From CAZROT01 sp964601895 (GTDB lineage: Bacteria > Pseudomonadota > Gammaproteobacteria > Enterobacterales > Enterobacteriaceae), in assembly GCA_964601895.1 (NCBI GenBank), contig CAZROT010000010.1, forward strand, positions 5,704 through 69,703: a stretch of DNA of 64,000 bases, in the 5' to 3' direction. Positions 43,737 through 52,067 of the stretch are shown here, one piece after another. The translations under genes were made by a program, and so were the position numbers. The notes under the pieces were generated by a model. It was not told the origin of the DNA. It made no database searches and worked only from the letters and a program-made list of their open reading frames with translations. Each line of letters starts with the position of its first letter. Positions within the stretch are counted from its first letter, which is position 1.

Positions 43737-44174
43737 CGTGCGGGATACGAGCGCGCCAGTCATGGGGATATTTGCTGGTAGAATATGCGTACCCATTCCT
43801 GTTGCGGCCGCAGGACGCGCCTGGAAGGCAACTATTGCCTCACCCAGATTGCCGATGATGTCCCTGTATGGCTGCTGTTGTATAACAGCCACAGCCTGCG
43901 TTACTCCCGCCTTTATTGTGTCGGCAGCAGGTGATTTTGCACTGAGATCAATTTCAATCCGCTGGTTCTTGTTGCCCTTAGTGCCCACAACAAACAGGTG
44001 ATTATCGGACTGCCATTGCAGATATCCTATGTCTGCCGCCCAGTTCAGCTTCACACCGTCTTTCCCGGTGGCATGACCACGTTCGTTACTCCCGCTGTCA
44101 GGTTGCGTGGATCTGCGCAGGCGGGCTGTCTTTATTTGATTGGGAGTGGTAGAAAATATTTCATGCGTATTCAT
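43731..44174 (-). CDS. Truncated W...RLFxV family protein (one module)
   Basis: This 147-residue protein keeps one type C core (LNWAADIGYLQWQSDNHLFVV, then NKNQRIEIDLSAKSPAADTI) and a C-terminal segment (IGNLGEAIVAFQARPAAATG) resembling the end of the eight-module protein. The leader, promoter-like region and 3' repeat are almost the same as those of the eight-module gene. It looks like a copy that lost most modules by internal deletion yet kept an intact frame and control signals. It may be a functional mini-version or a decaying copy. Confidence 0.55.
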   Translation of the reverse strand: MNTHEIFSTTPNQIKTARLRRSTQPDSGSNERGHATGKDGVKLNWAADIGYLQWQSDNHLFVVGTKGNKNQRIEIDLSAKSPAADTIKAGVTQAVAVIQQQPYRDIIGNLGEAIVAFQARPAAATGMGTHILPANIPMTGALVSRTL

Positions 44175-44206
44175 ATAATAGTTCTCCTTACTATTTCATC
44201 GACTCA

Positions 44207-44221
44207 GACCTTCATTGGTCA
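44207..44221 (-). promoter_or_regulatory. Shared leader palindrome, copy 3
   Basis: GACCTTCATTGGTCA lies about 33 bases before the start at 44174. The promoter-like GTTATGGATATAACAAAATG block at about 44249-44268 is the same as before the gene at 43349. Confidence 0.55.
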
Positions 44222-44349
44222 CTGGGATAGTAAATAAAATCAGGTTGTTATGGATATAACAAAATGCTCGCGAATTATTTCAGGGTAAACCCGCAAGAGA
44301 TACACAAAGATTTCAGAGCGTGGGGGGAAAGAGTTATCCAGTCTGTCAG

Positions 44350-44994
44350 TTATGGCGCCCTGTCCTGACAGGGTGTGCGTTGCTGCTGTAGTAGCAGGAC
44401 GTGCGGGGAAACCGGCAAGCTGTTCAGACTGGGGTTGTTATATTCATGCTGCGCTATGGCGGCTGTCAGTGAGCTTTGGGTGACAATACCAGTACCTTCA
44501 GTAATGCCTGCTGTCATCGGGTAGTGGCGGTATATTTCTACGCGCACCGGTGAATCATTGGGCATGGCGAGACCCTGTTTATCTGCCGGAAAATCCAGTG
44601 AATCAAACTGCAGCAGCACGGCTTTGTTATCATTTTGTGCCGCTTCCACTCTCAGGAGTTTGTTGTCCCTGGATTTCATATCAACGATTAACTGCCCGTT
44701 GTGCACGGCTGCTCTGCGGAGATTGAGCTCGATTTTTTTGCCGCTACACCGTTCTAAGGCATACAGGTGTCCTTCTTTGTCCCATTGCAAATCCGTGCTG
44801 CCAGCATCCCAGCTCAATAGCAGGGCAGCATTAGGGTATTTTGTGGTAATTGTTTTTTGCGTAGATCTAATCTTTATCTTTGAGAAAAGTCTGTACATTT
44901 CTGCAGCAAATAAGCGACTGGCAGCAAAGGAATTTTGCCATGGCAGGACTGTCTGCGAGTTGGTACCAATGTATTGTTCATTTCTGAAACTCAT
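44350..44994 (-). CDS. Truncated W...RLFxV family protein (type B module)
   Basis: The 214-residue product contains one type B module: LLSWDAGSTDLQWDKEGHLY followed by ALERCSGKKIELNL, DMKSRDNKLLRVEA and LLQFDSLDFPADKQGLA, closely matching the B modules of the larger paralogues. The N-terminal 80 residues and the C-terminal 60 do not match them. The upstream region has the variant element GATATAATAAAATGC (about 45066) and an AT-rich ATTATTATCATTATTAATAA stretch that weakly recalls a Fur operator. It is probably a reduced family member; whether it is functional is unclear. Confidence 0.5.
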   Translation of the reverse strand: MSFRNEQYIGTNSQTVLPWQNSFAASRLFAAEMYRLFSKIKIRSTQKTITTKYPNAALLLSWDAGSTDLQWDKEGHLYALERCSGKKIELNLRRAAVHNGQLIVDMKSRDNKLLRVEAAQNDNKAVLLQFDSLDFPADKQGLAMPNDSPVRVEIYRHYPMTAGITEGTGIVTQSSLTAAIAQHEYNNPSLNSLPVSPHVLLLQQQRTPCQDRAP

Positions 44995-45219
44995 GATAGC
45001 CCCCTGCAGTTAAATTAATTTAACAATTATTATCATTATTAATAATAAGTCAGGTTAACCTGTTACTGATATAATAAAATGCTCGTAACTTACGTTATGC
45101 CTTGCACACTAAGGTCGCTACAGTAAATAGCGTTTAACATACCAGCGTGTGTTCATTTGATGTTTTTGTTTGTAACATGGAGGTCGGTGTGAATTTGATT
45201 AACATCAACGAAACAGACG

Positions 45220-46350
45220 ATGCGAGCAGATAACGAAAAAATAACAAAATATCATAAAAAAGCGCATGATGATGCTGTTTGTGTCCCTGTATCCGCACAG
45301 CCTGTACGACGCATTCTGGTGATTAAATTGCGCCACTTTGGTGATGTACTGCTGGTAACTCCGCTCCTGCGTACGCTGAAGCAGAATTACCCTGGTGTGC
45401 TGGTGGATGTGCTGGTTTATCGGAAAACAGAAGTTATGCTGCGTGCAAACGCGGATATTCATTGTTGTTACACCGTAGACAGACAGCTTAAATATCAGGG
45501 CATACGGGCTCAGTTGCGCGGTGAGAAAGTGTTGTGGGATAGCCTGAAAGCCGGGAAATATGACCTCATCATTAATCTTTCCGATCAGTGGCGCGCAGCA
45601 GCTTATTGTCTTTTGCTCAGTCCTGCCTGCAGCATTGGTTTTGACTGGCCGAAAAGAAACAATCTCTTATGGCGGCGCTGTCACTCTGTGCTGGTAGATA
45701 CCCGGCGTCAGCATGAAACCCACACGGTATTGAATCACTTAAGTATTCTTAGTCCGCTTAATCTGCCTTGTACTGACACCACTGTGACTATGTCATGGAC
45801 GCAACAGGATGCAGCGCGCGCCTGTTTACTGTTGCAGGAAAATAAACTGGATAACTATGTACTTATCCATCCCGGAGCACGCTGGGCGTTTAAAACCTGG
45901 TCGCCACAGGCATTTGCTGAAGTTATCAATAATCTCGGCAAAAACGGCTGGCCTGTGCTATTGACGGGTGGAACTTCACAAGAAGAACGACAGATGGCAG
46001 CAGCAATTCTTGCCGCAGTCACTGATTCGCAGCACGTAGTGAATCTGACGGGCAGGCTGGATATGCCGGTGCTTGCCGTGCTGATAAGTCGTGCCCGGCT
46101 GTTTATTGGTGTGGATTCAGCGCCGATGCATATGGCGGCGGCATTACAGATCCCGTCGGTAGTGTTATTCGGGCCCAGTAATATTAAGCGGTGGCATCCA
46201 TGGCAGGCCCCTCATACCTTGCTGTGGGCCGGTGATTACCGACCACTTCCCCTGCCTGATGAAGTTAATACCGATACTGCAGAGCGTTATCTGAATGCCA
46301 TCCCAGCCTGTGATGTCATCGCTGCAATAAAAAAATGGCTTACCTGTTAA
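45220..46350 (+). CDS. waaQ: Lipopolysaccharide core heptosyltransferase (WaaQ-like)
   Basis: The protein is a GT9-family ADP-heptose:LPS heptosyltransferase. The N-terminus RRILVIKLRHFGDVLLVTPL is the GT-B start, and the C-terminal half carries VLIHPGARWAFKTW, LTGRLDMPVLAVLISRARLF and GVDSAPMHMAAAL, the nucleotide-sugar site. WaaQ adds the branch heptose (HepIII) in the inner core at the cytosolic face of the membrane. The end CDVIAAIKKWL resembles WaaQ more than WaaC or WaaF. It precedes an O-antigen ligase gene by 27 bases, forming an LPS unit. No clear ribosome binding site was found for this start. Confidence 0.85.
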   Translation: MRADNEKITKYHKKAHDDAVCVPVSAQPVRRILVIKLRHFGDVLLVTPLLRTLKQNYPGVLVDVLVYRKTEVMLRANADIHCCYTVDRQLKYQGIRAQLRGEKVLWDSLKAGKYDLIINLSDQWRAAAYCLLLSPACSIGFDWPKRNNLLWRRCHSVLVDTRRQHETHTVLNHLSILSPLNLPCTDTTVTMSWTQQDAARACLLLQENKLDNYVLIHPGARWAFKTWSPQAFAEVINNLGKNGWPVLLTGGTSQEERQMAAAILAAVTDSQHVVNLTGRLDMPVLAVLISRARLFIGVDSAPMHMAAALQIPSVVLFGPSNIKRWHPWQAPHTLLWAGDYRPLPLPDEVNTDTAERYLNAIPACDVIAAIKKWLTC

Positions 46351-46377
46351 CCGCTCTCTTTCCAGCAGGGTCGTTGT

Positions 46378-47652
46378 ATGACAGACTCGCTGATTTTGTG
46401 TGAGAAATACATGAGTTACGATATGACAGCCTCTGCACGTTTTATTCATGCAACGGGAAAGCATTTGCCTGTTCTGGCAGCATTGCTGCTTGGTTTTTCG
46501 TTACCGGTATCTAACCGGCTGATGCATATTGCGTTAGTACTGGTGCTGATATGCCTGTTGCGCCACCATAACACTGGCCACATGCGACAGTTATTGCGTA
46601 ATCCTCTTGTCTGGCTTCCGGCGCTCATGTTCGGGCTGCTTGCACTTTCTCTTTTTTTTCATGACCACGACTATGGTCCCGACATGGTGGGAAAATACAA
46701 AAAGCTGTTGTACATCATGCCACTTGCGCTTTTTTTTCTTCTGCTACCTGGCCTGATTGCTATGTTTGCTGCAGGATTTTTGCTGGCAAATACCCTGGTG
46801 CTTACACTGAGCCTGGCTGGCGGTGTATTTCACCTCTTCCCTGAATACATCGACCCGATGAATCCCCTCATTTTTAAGTTTCAGATTACGCAGAACTTTT
46901 TTATGGCACTGTCGGTTCTGCTCTGGCTTGAACTGGCACGTACCCGGCAGGGATTCTGGCGCGCCATCAGTCTGTTAATGGCGCTGTTAGCCAGCTGGAA
47001 TGTATTATTTATGATTATGGGGCGCACCGGCTATGTGGCACTGATTATCGGTGTGAGTACATGGCTGCTGCTGGCGCTGCGTCCACGTCAGCGGTGGGCG
47101 GCTGGTGCATTAATCATCATTGCGGTGAGCCTGTTGTTTGCCGTACCAAATCGTCCCTCTGCGCAACTGAAATCCAGCCTGCAGGAGGTGCAGCACTGCT
47201 TAAAGCAGTTTGACGTGAGTACCTGGGATTCCTGCCATTCTTCTATGGGGCAGCGTACATCGTTTGTCCTGCTTTCTCTGGGGCTGATAGCGCAGGCACC
47301 CCTTCTCGGCAATGGTGCCGGAAGTTTCTGGTACGATAATCGCACCATCGATTTCACTACGCATAATCCGCATAACCAGTATTTGCTGGAAACCGTGCAG
47401 AGTGGAGTAACCGGACTCCTTGTGTTTCTGTTATGGATGATTAGCTTTGCCTGTGCGGCATGGAAACAGACGCCGGCGTTCAGAAACCTGCTGATAGCGA
47501 TGCTGATAAGCTACCTGAGCTGCCATCTGTTTAACTCGTTTCTGCTGGATTCTGCAGAGGGGCATCTGTTTGTTATCCTGACGGCCATGCTTTGCGGTAT
47601 GAGTATCAGCGCAAAAAAACCTGACTCTGATATCGCTGTGGTTAAGCGCTAG
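46378..47652 (+). CDS. waaL: O-antigen ligase (WaaL family)
   Basis: This 424-residue polytopic membrane protein has about ten or more hydrophobic segments and one large loop in the second half, as in WaaL. The loop contains GNGAGSFWYDNRTI and FTTHNPHNQYLLETVQSGVT; the HNxxL-type motif with conserved His is the O-antigen ligase signature. It joins O-antigen or a single sugar unit to the lipid A core in the periplasm. An alternative start 15 codons downstream is possible. It is probably co-transcribed with the heptosyltransferase. Confidence 0.85.
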   Translation: MTDSLILCEKYMSYDMTASARFIHATGKHLPVLAALLLGFSLPVSNRLMHIALVLVLICLLRHHNTGHMRQLLRNPLVWLPALMFGLLALSLFFHDHDYGPDMVGKYKKLLYIMPLALFFLLLPGLIAMFAAGFLLANTLVLTLSLAGGVFHLFPEYIDPMNPLIFKFQITQNFFMALSVLLWLELARTRQGFWRAISLLMALLASWNVLFMIMGRTGYVALIIGVSTWLLLALRPRQRWAAGALIIIAVSLLFAVPNRPSAQLKSSLQEVQHCLKQFDVSTWDSCHSSMGQRTSFVLLSLGLIAQAPLLGNGAGSFWYDNRTIDFTTHNPHNQYLLETVQSGVTGLLVFLLWMISFACAAWKQTPAFRNLLIAMLISYLSCHLFNSFLLDSAEGHLFVILTAMLCGMSISAKKPDSDIAVVKR

Positions 47653-47668
47653 CGATATCAGTACAGTA

Positions 47669-48829
47669 TCAGTAGAGAAGCCATCCAGCCTGGATAAAAA
47701 TCATCAGCAATAACAGGCCATAAAATACGCTTTTTTTAACAGCATGTAATTTTCTGGTGACACAGCTGAGCAGGGTTAATGCAATAATCCCGGGATATGA
47801 CACTTCCAGCGCAGGCACCAGAAATGCGGCTATTCCTTTAAAATTAAATAAGGAAATTAAGAAAGCAATCAGCGTTGTTATCGACAGCACAACAATAAAT
47901 TTATCCTCCTTTAATTTCAGCAGGGAACACAAATAGTTGGCGTAAATATTATTCAGCGCGACCGCAGTCGTCAGACAGGAAAATAACATTACAATGCTGA
48001 TAAACCAGGTCGCCTGTGGTCCCATCACCTGCGTGGCAATGGTCGCTAACATAAATTCGGGCGGTGTACTGGCTATCAGGTCAGCATAATGTGCACCCAA
48101 AAAGATAAATCCCATATACACGGTAGCCAGCAGTGTTGCGCCAATGATGCTGGGCTTGATGGCGAATTTTATTGCTGCACGATGGGTGGTCTGCGGGGGT
48201 AAAATACGCTGTATCTGCGAGAATATCAGTGCAGAAAAAAAGAAAGCAGCGAACAGATCCATGGTCTGGTAACCGGTGATAAACCCACTATAAAAAGCAT
48301 CCTGTGGCATCATATCACTGGTGTCTGTCAACGGAGTGCTATTGGCGATGCCGGTTATAATCAGAATACCCAGGGCTACCAGTAATACCGGGCTCATCCA
48401 TTTACCGATGGCATTGATCATGCGTTGATTTTTTAAACAGAAGAAAAAAACCGTAATACAAAACAGCGTGCTGAAAAGCTCGAGTGAAATTTGCGTGGTC
48501 ATATAACTCATGCCGCCGTATGCGACCGTGATACAGCGCGGTACCACGCCAAAAGAGCCCAGCAGGGATAAGGTAAACAGCGGTAATGCGACCTTTGCCA
48601 GTTTTCCTGCTTCGGCAAAAAATGCGATATAGCTGCCTTTATGCAGTTTGACGACAAAAAGCCCTAAAAAAGGCAGGACAATACCGGTAATAAAAAGACC
48701 AAGGAAGCCTGCAAACCAGTACTGGCCTGTCATCTGGCCAATTTTAACAGGAAAAACCAGATTACCTGAGCCAAAAAACATGGCGAAAAGGGCAAAACCA
48801 TAAATAAGCATCGATTTGAATTGTTTCAT
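47669..48829 (-). CDS. brnQ: Branched-chain amino acid transporter, BrnQ/LIVCS family
   Basis: The 386-residue protein has about eleven to twelve transmembrane segments and begins with GFALFAMFFGSGNLVFPVKI, the conserved first helix of LIVCS sodium-coupled Leu/Ile/Val carriers. The family motif GYQTMDLFAAFFFSALIF is present near the middle. It would import branched-chain amino acids. The protein is shorter than E. coli BrnQ (439), and substrate choice within the family cannot be read from sequence. Its stop lies 17 bases from the convergent waaL stop. Confidence 0.85.
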   Translation of the reverse strand: MKQFKSMLIYGFALFAMFFGSGNLVFPVKIGQMTGQYWFAGFLGLFITGIVLPFLGLFVVKLHKGSYIAFFAEAGKLAKVALPLFTLSLLGSFGVVPRCITVAYGGMSYMTTQISLELFSTLFCITVFFFCLKNQRMINAIGKWMSPVLLVALGILIITGIANSTPLTDTSDMMPQDAFYSGFITGYQTMDLFAAFFFSALIFSQIQRILPPQTTHRAAIKFAIKPSIIGATLLATVYMGFIFLGAHYADLIASTPPEFMLATIATQVMGPQATWFISIVMLFSCLTTAVALNNIYANYLCSLLKLKEDKFIVVLSITTLIAFLISLFNFKGIAAFLVPALEVSYPGIIALTLLSCVTRKLHAVKKSVFYGLLLLMIFIQAGWLLY

Positions 48830-49685
48830 TCTTTTTTCTCCGAAGGTCGTCGGTAAGAAGCAGTATTTTCAGTGAGAAATCAGGCTTTATAGTGGCGCGC
48901 TGGCCACAGTGACGACAGCAGAAGAGACAGGAAAACCAGGGTGGAATAGGTTTAAAATGTAAGGTAAACGGGCTGTTATAGTACAATAGCGTGTAAACGC
49001 TGCTCCCGTTTCTGTGCACTGGCAATACCCCATGGCAGTCAGTTGCGAACTGCGCATTTTACTGGCCTGTGGGCGGTGATTTTTCATCTGATTTTGCCTT
49101 AGTGCGTGGTGCCAATACCGATGTGTACAATATAAATATAACCGGGCCAAAAAGCACACAGCGTTACTGGTGAGCTACGCTGGCTGTACTGGCCTGAGAC
49201 GTCATACAATAAGGGGTATTGTCAGGGAATGCAATTATTACAGGATAGTGCCCTGAAAATGGTGAAAACCACAATAGCGCAGCGTGCAAATGCTTCCTCA
49301 GTGACTATCAACGCGCTGTCGCTAGCTGCCTGCGAGCATGAAATCGCCCACAGCATGAGCGCGGGATATCGTTGCGCGGAGGTGTGGAAAAAACGCAAAA
49401 TAAATCAGAGTCAAAAGAGGCAACATGGCGTGAAAATTGGGCTTGTTAGTGCTAAAGGCTTTGCAACTGCAGCCGGGTTCATTATTATCCCTGTCCTTAT
49501 CCTCTGTTTCCTCTATTTAAGGAATTGTTTGTATGTGCGTGCATAAGCTGTTTTCACTCTTCAGGAACCTGATAAGAACCTGTCAGCATCAGAGTCAGTC
49601 TGCTGAGTTATTCTTCAGAGACATTGCTGCGTTTTGTTCCTCTCACGCTGCTCCGATAAGGTGGAAAATTAGCGGGCGGGCACTC
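48830..49685 (+). other. Long interval without a convincing gene
   Basis: In 856 bases between brnQ and bamE I see no conserved coding region. An open frame at 49229-49546 has a hydrophobic end but no usable ribosome binding site and no family resemblance. In E. coli recN lies just upstream of bamE; no recN sequence is recognisable here. The stretch probably holds the brnQ and bamE promoters and gene decay. Confidence 0.4.
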
Positions 49686-49994
49686 ATGAATGCCGTCGCT
49701 GCACTGTCGCTTGTCATGCTTACTGCCTGCGCTACGCTGCAAAAAATAGTGTATCGCCCTGATATTAACCAGGGCAACTGGCTGTCATCAGGTGATGCTG
49801 CCCGAATCCATAAAGGGATGACACAACAGCAGGTTGCTTATACGCTCGGTACACCCATGATGGAGGATCCTTTTGGCAGCAGCACATGGTTTTATATCTT
49901 TCGCCAGCAATCAGGCAGAGAATCCGCGACACAGCAGACACTGATACTGACGTTTGATAAAAACGCTACCCTGGTCGATATTAAAAACGAATAA
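49686..49994 (+). CDS. bamE: Outer membrane assembly lipoprotein BamE
   Basis: From the ATG at 49686 the protein is 102 residues long. Its signal peptide ends in the lipobox LTAC (MNAVAALSLVMLTACATLQ), followed by YRPDINQGNWL and GMTQQQVAYTLGTP, the BamE core that contacts BamD and lipids. The open frame extends 51 codons further upstream, but that extension would bury the signal peptide and is not family-like. BamE is part of the BAM complex that inserts beta-barrel proteins into the outer membrane. The frame faces the divergent ratA-ratB pair in the usual order. Confidence 0.92.
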   Translation: MNAVAALSLVMLTACATLQKIVYRPDINQGNWLSSGDAARIHKGMTQQQVAYTLGTPMMEDPFGSSTWFYIFRQQSGRESATQQTLILTFDKNATLVDIKNE

Positions 49995-50085
49995 ACGCTT
50001 TTGGCTGGGTGTTTTTGCGCGCAGTGACTGCTGGCATTACGCCTGACTGCGTCAGTCATCTGGCTGTTTAATCGCTGATGGCGCA

Positions 50086-50370
50086 TTATTTTTTTACCCG
50101 CTGTGCACGCTGACGGCGTAGTTCTTTCGGATCAGTCATCAGTGGCCGGTATATTTCTATTCGACAGCCTGCCTGTACGCTATCTTCCAGGGTAACTACG
50201 CGTCCATAAATGCCGACTTTATTTTTGCCAAGATCAATATCACGGCGAATTTCCAGCAGGCCGGATGCCATTATTGCCTGCCTGACCGTACTTTGTGGAG
50301 CAACCGCAACGCTGATAACATACTGATGCTCAGGGAGCGCATACACGACATCCACTGTTATTTCATGCAT
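50086..50370 (-). CDS. ratB: RnfH/RatB family protein
   Basis: From the ATG at 50370 the product is 94 residues, starting MHEITVDVVYALPEHQYVIS, with the ubiquitin-like beta-grasp fold of the RnfH (UPF0125) family and ending in a basic tail. It overlaps the 3' end of ratA by eight bases; upstream codons in the same frame are ratA sequence in another frame. Its precise role is not established. Confidence 0.9.
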   Translation of the reverse strand: MHEITVDVVYALPEHQYVISVAVAPQSTVRQAIMASGLLEIRRDIDLGKNKVGIYGRVVTLEDSVQAGCRIEIYRPLMTDPKELRRQRAQRVKK

Positions 50371-50797
50371 GATAAACCTCGTGCGCGCGCCGGGTAAATG
50401 CCTGTACCATGCTGGCGGCAAGCTCCTTAAAAATGCGTCCAAAAGTTATTTCGATAAGAGTATTGGTGAACTCAAAATCCAGGTACAATTCAACCTTACA
50501 GGCATCGGGTCTGAGCGGGGTAAAACGCCAGACGCCCATCAGCTGGCGAAACGGTCCTTCTATCAGCTGCATAGTGATGCTGTGGTTATCGGAGAGGGTA
50601 TTACGCGTAACAAAGGTTTTACGGATGCCAGCTTTTGCCACCTCGACCGCTGCCATCATTTCATGTTCACTGGCATTGATGACTCTGCCGCCTGTGCAAC
50701 CGGGTAAAAATAGCGGATAAGAGGGTATATCATTAACCAGCTGATACATCTGTGCGGCACTGAAGGGAACCAGTGCAGACCGACTGACTTGTGGCAT
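50363..50797 (-). CDS. ratA: RatA, START-like (coenzyme Q-binding) toxin family
   Basis: From the ATG at 50797, preceded by AGGAAA, the 144-residue protein starts MPQVSRSALVPFSAAQMYQL and contains PSYPLFLPGC and a C-terminal helix FKELAASMVQAFTRRA. It belongs to the Coq10/START-like family that includes E. coli RatA, which can block 70S ribosome association; its relatives bind ubiquinone. The open frame extends 40 codons upstream without similarity to the family. Confidence 0.92.
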   Translation of the reverse strand: MPQVSRSALVPFSAAQMYQLVNDIPSYPLFLPGCTGGRVINASEHEMMAAVEVAKAGIRKTFVTRNTLSDNHSITMQLIEGPFRQLMGVWRFTPLRPDACKVELYLDFEFTNTLIEITFGRIFKELAASMVQAFTRRAHEVYHA

Positions 50798-50947
50798 AGC
50801 ATTTCCTGTAAAATTCCAGGACAGCGACGCATCATAGCGATTCAGCGTCTTTAAGGAAAATTGCTGTCCTGCAGTCATAAAAACAACGTCAGTGACATCC
50901 CGCGCCGACAGTTTCATTAATTATTAACAACAGTATAATGCGTCATT

Positions 50948-51433
50948 ATGATAAAAAAGAAAAAAACTGCCAAATCGGGCTCGGCGACCATCGCACAGAA
51001 TAAGCGTGCCCGTCATGAATATGTTATTGAAGAAGAGCTTGAAGCTGGTCTTGCTCTGCAGGGATGGGAAGTGAAATCTCTGCGTGCGGGTAAGGCGAAT
51101 ATCAGTGACAGTTACGTGGTGCTGAAAAAAGGGGAGGCCTGGCTGTTTGGCGCCACTATCACTCCTCTTGGTGTCGCTTCTTCTCATGTTGTCTGTGAGC
51201 CGATGCGCACCCGTAAGCTACTGCTCAATCAGCGTGAGCTGAATTCCCTGTATGGTCGTGTGAATCGGGAAGGCTATACGATTGTGGCGCTGTCGATGTA
51301 CTGGAAAAATGCCTGGAGCAAAATCAAAATCGGTGTGGCTAAGGGCAAGAAAGAGCATGATAAGCGTGATGATGAGAAAAACAGGGAATGGCAGCGTGAT
51401 AAAGCACGCATCATGAAAGCCAGCAATCGCTGA
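50948..51433 (+). CDS. smpB: SsrA-binding protein SmpB
   Basis: The 161-residue protein has the full SmpB layout: IAQNKRARHEYVIEEELEAG and LQGWEVKSLRAGKANISDSY form the beta-barrel that binds the tmRNA tRNA-like domain, and the basic tail KKEHDKRDDEKNREWQRDKA is the helix that mimics mRNA in the decoding centre. It acts with the ssrA RNA encoded immediately downstream to rescue stalled ribosomes. Confidence 0.97.
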   Translation: MIKKKKTAKSGSATIAQNKRARHEYVIEEELEAGLALQGWEVKSLRAGKANISDSYVVLKKGEAWLFGATITPLGVASSHVVCEPMRTRKLLLNQRELNSLYGRVNREGYTIVALSMYWKNAWSKIKIGVAKGKKEHDKRDDEKNREWQRDKARIMKASNR

Positions 51434-51612
51434 ACGCTGATTTACCCGTACAGCCACTTTATTCTGCCCGCCGAAAAAATCACCAGCCGCTGCGGCAGTA
51501 GCGAGGGTGACTGTGGTCCCCAGGGCGATTTTTAGCCAATCGGCGTAGCGCACAGAAAAAACAGGCTGTATGGCAGCGTGCTGTTCTGCTATACTCTGTC
51601 GGGAACGCTTTT

Positions 51613-51998
51613 GGGGCTGATTCTGGATTCGACGAAATTCACGAAGCCCAAGGTGCATGCCGAGGTGCGGTAGGCCTCGTAAAAAAGCCGCAAAAAAATA
51701 GTCGCAAACGACGAAAACCACAATTCTGTAGCTGCAGCAGCAGCCTAATCAGCCTAAAAAACTGACAGAATCCTCTCTCCCCAGCCTTGGCTCTCAGGAC
51801 GGGGATAAAGAGAGGTCAAACTTAATAGAGCTCGCGTGGAAGCCCTGCCTTGGGCGGAAGCGTTAAATTTAATTAAGGCTAGTTTGTCAGTGGCGTGTCC
51901 GTCCGCAGCTGGCCGGCGAATGTAAAGACCGGACTACGCATGTAGTACCGACGGTCCAGGTGTTTCGGACGCGGGTTCAACTCCCGCCAGCTCCACCA
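51613..51998 (+). ncRNA. ssrA: tmRNA (ssrA)
   Basis: The RNA begins GGGGCTGATTCTGGATTCGA and ends GTTCAACTCCCGCCAGCTCC plus ACCA, the two halves of the alanine tRNA-like domain with encoded CCA. The tag reading frame (51704-51748) starts at GCA after AAAAAAATAGTC and encodes ANDENHNSVAAAAA then TAA. The start ANDEN is typical of Enterobacterales, but the end is not the usual YALAA. Pseudoknot regions follow. With SmpB it frees stalled ribosomes and marks the nascent chain for proteolysis. Confidence 0.96.
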
Positions 51999-52003
51999 AT
52001 CAT

Positions 52004-52044
52004 AACCCCTTCAGTCAGCAATGGTTGAAGGGGTTTCTCTTTTT
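52004..52044 (+). terminator. Rho-independent terminator after tmRNA
   Basis: AACCCCTTCA and TGAAGGGGTT pair around a 12-base loop, followed by TCTCTTTTT. It begins a few bases after the tmRNA 3' end. On the minus strand the same stem could also serve the convergent ygiC gene. Confidence 0.85.
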
Positions 52045-52067
52045 AACAGGTTTACTCTGCTGCTCTG

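Noticed and set aside
45020..45048. Fur box upstream of the truncated repeat gene at 44994
   Set aside because: The ATTATTATCATTATTAATAA stretch is AT-rich and only loosely like GATAAT repeats; without a matrix score it is too weak to call.
49229..49546. 105-codon open frame with a hydrophobic C-terminus before bamE
   Set aside because: The AGGGA is too close to the ATG to serve as a ribosome binding site, the sequence resembles no family, and it runs into the region upstream of the bamE start.
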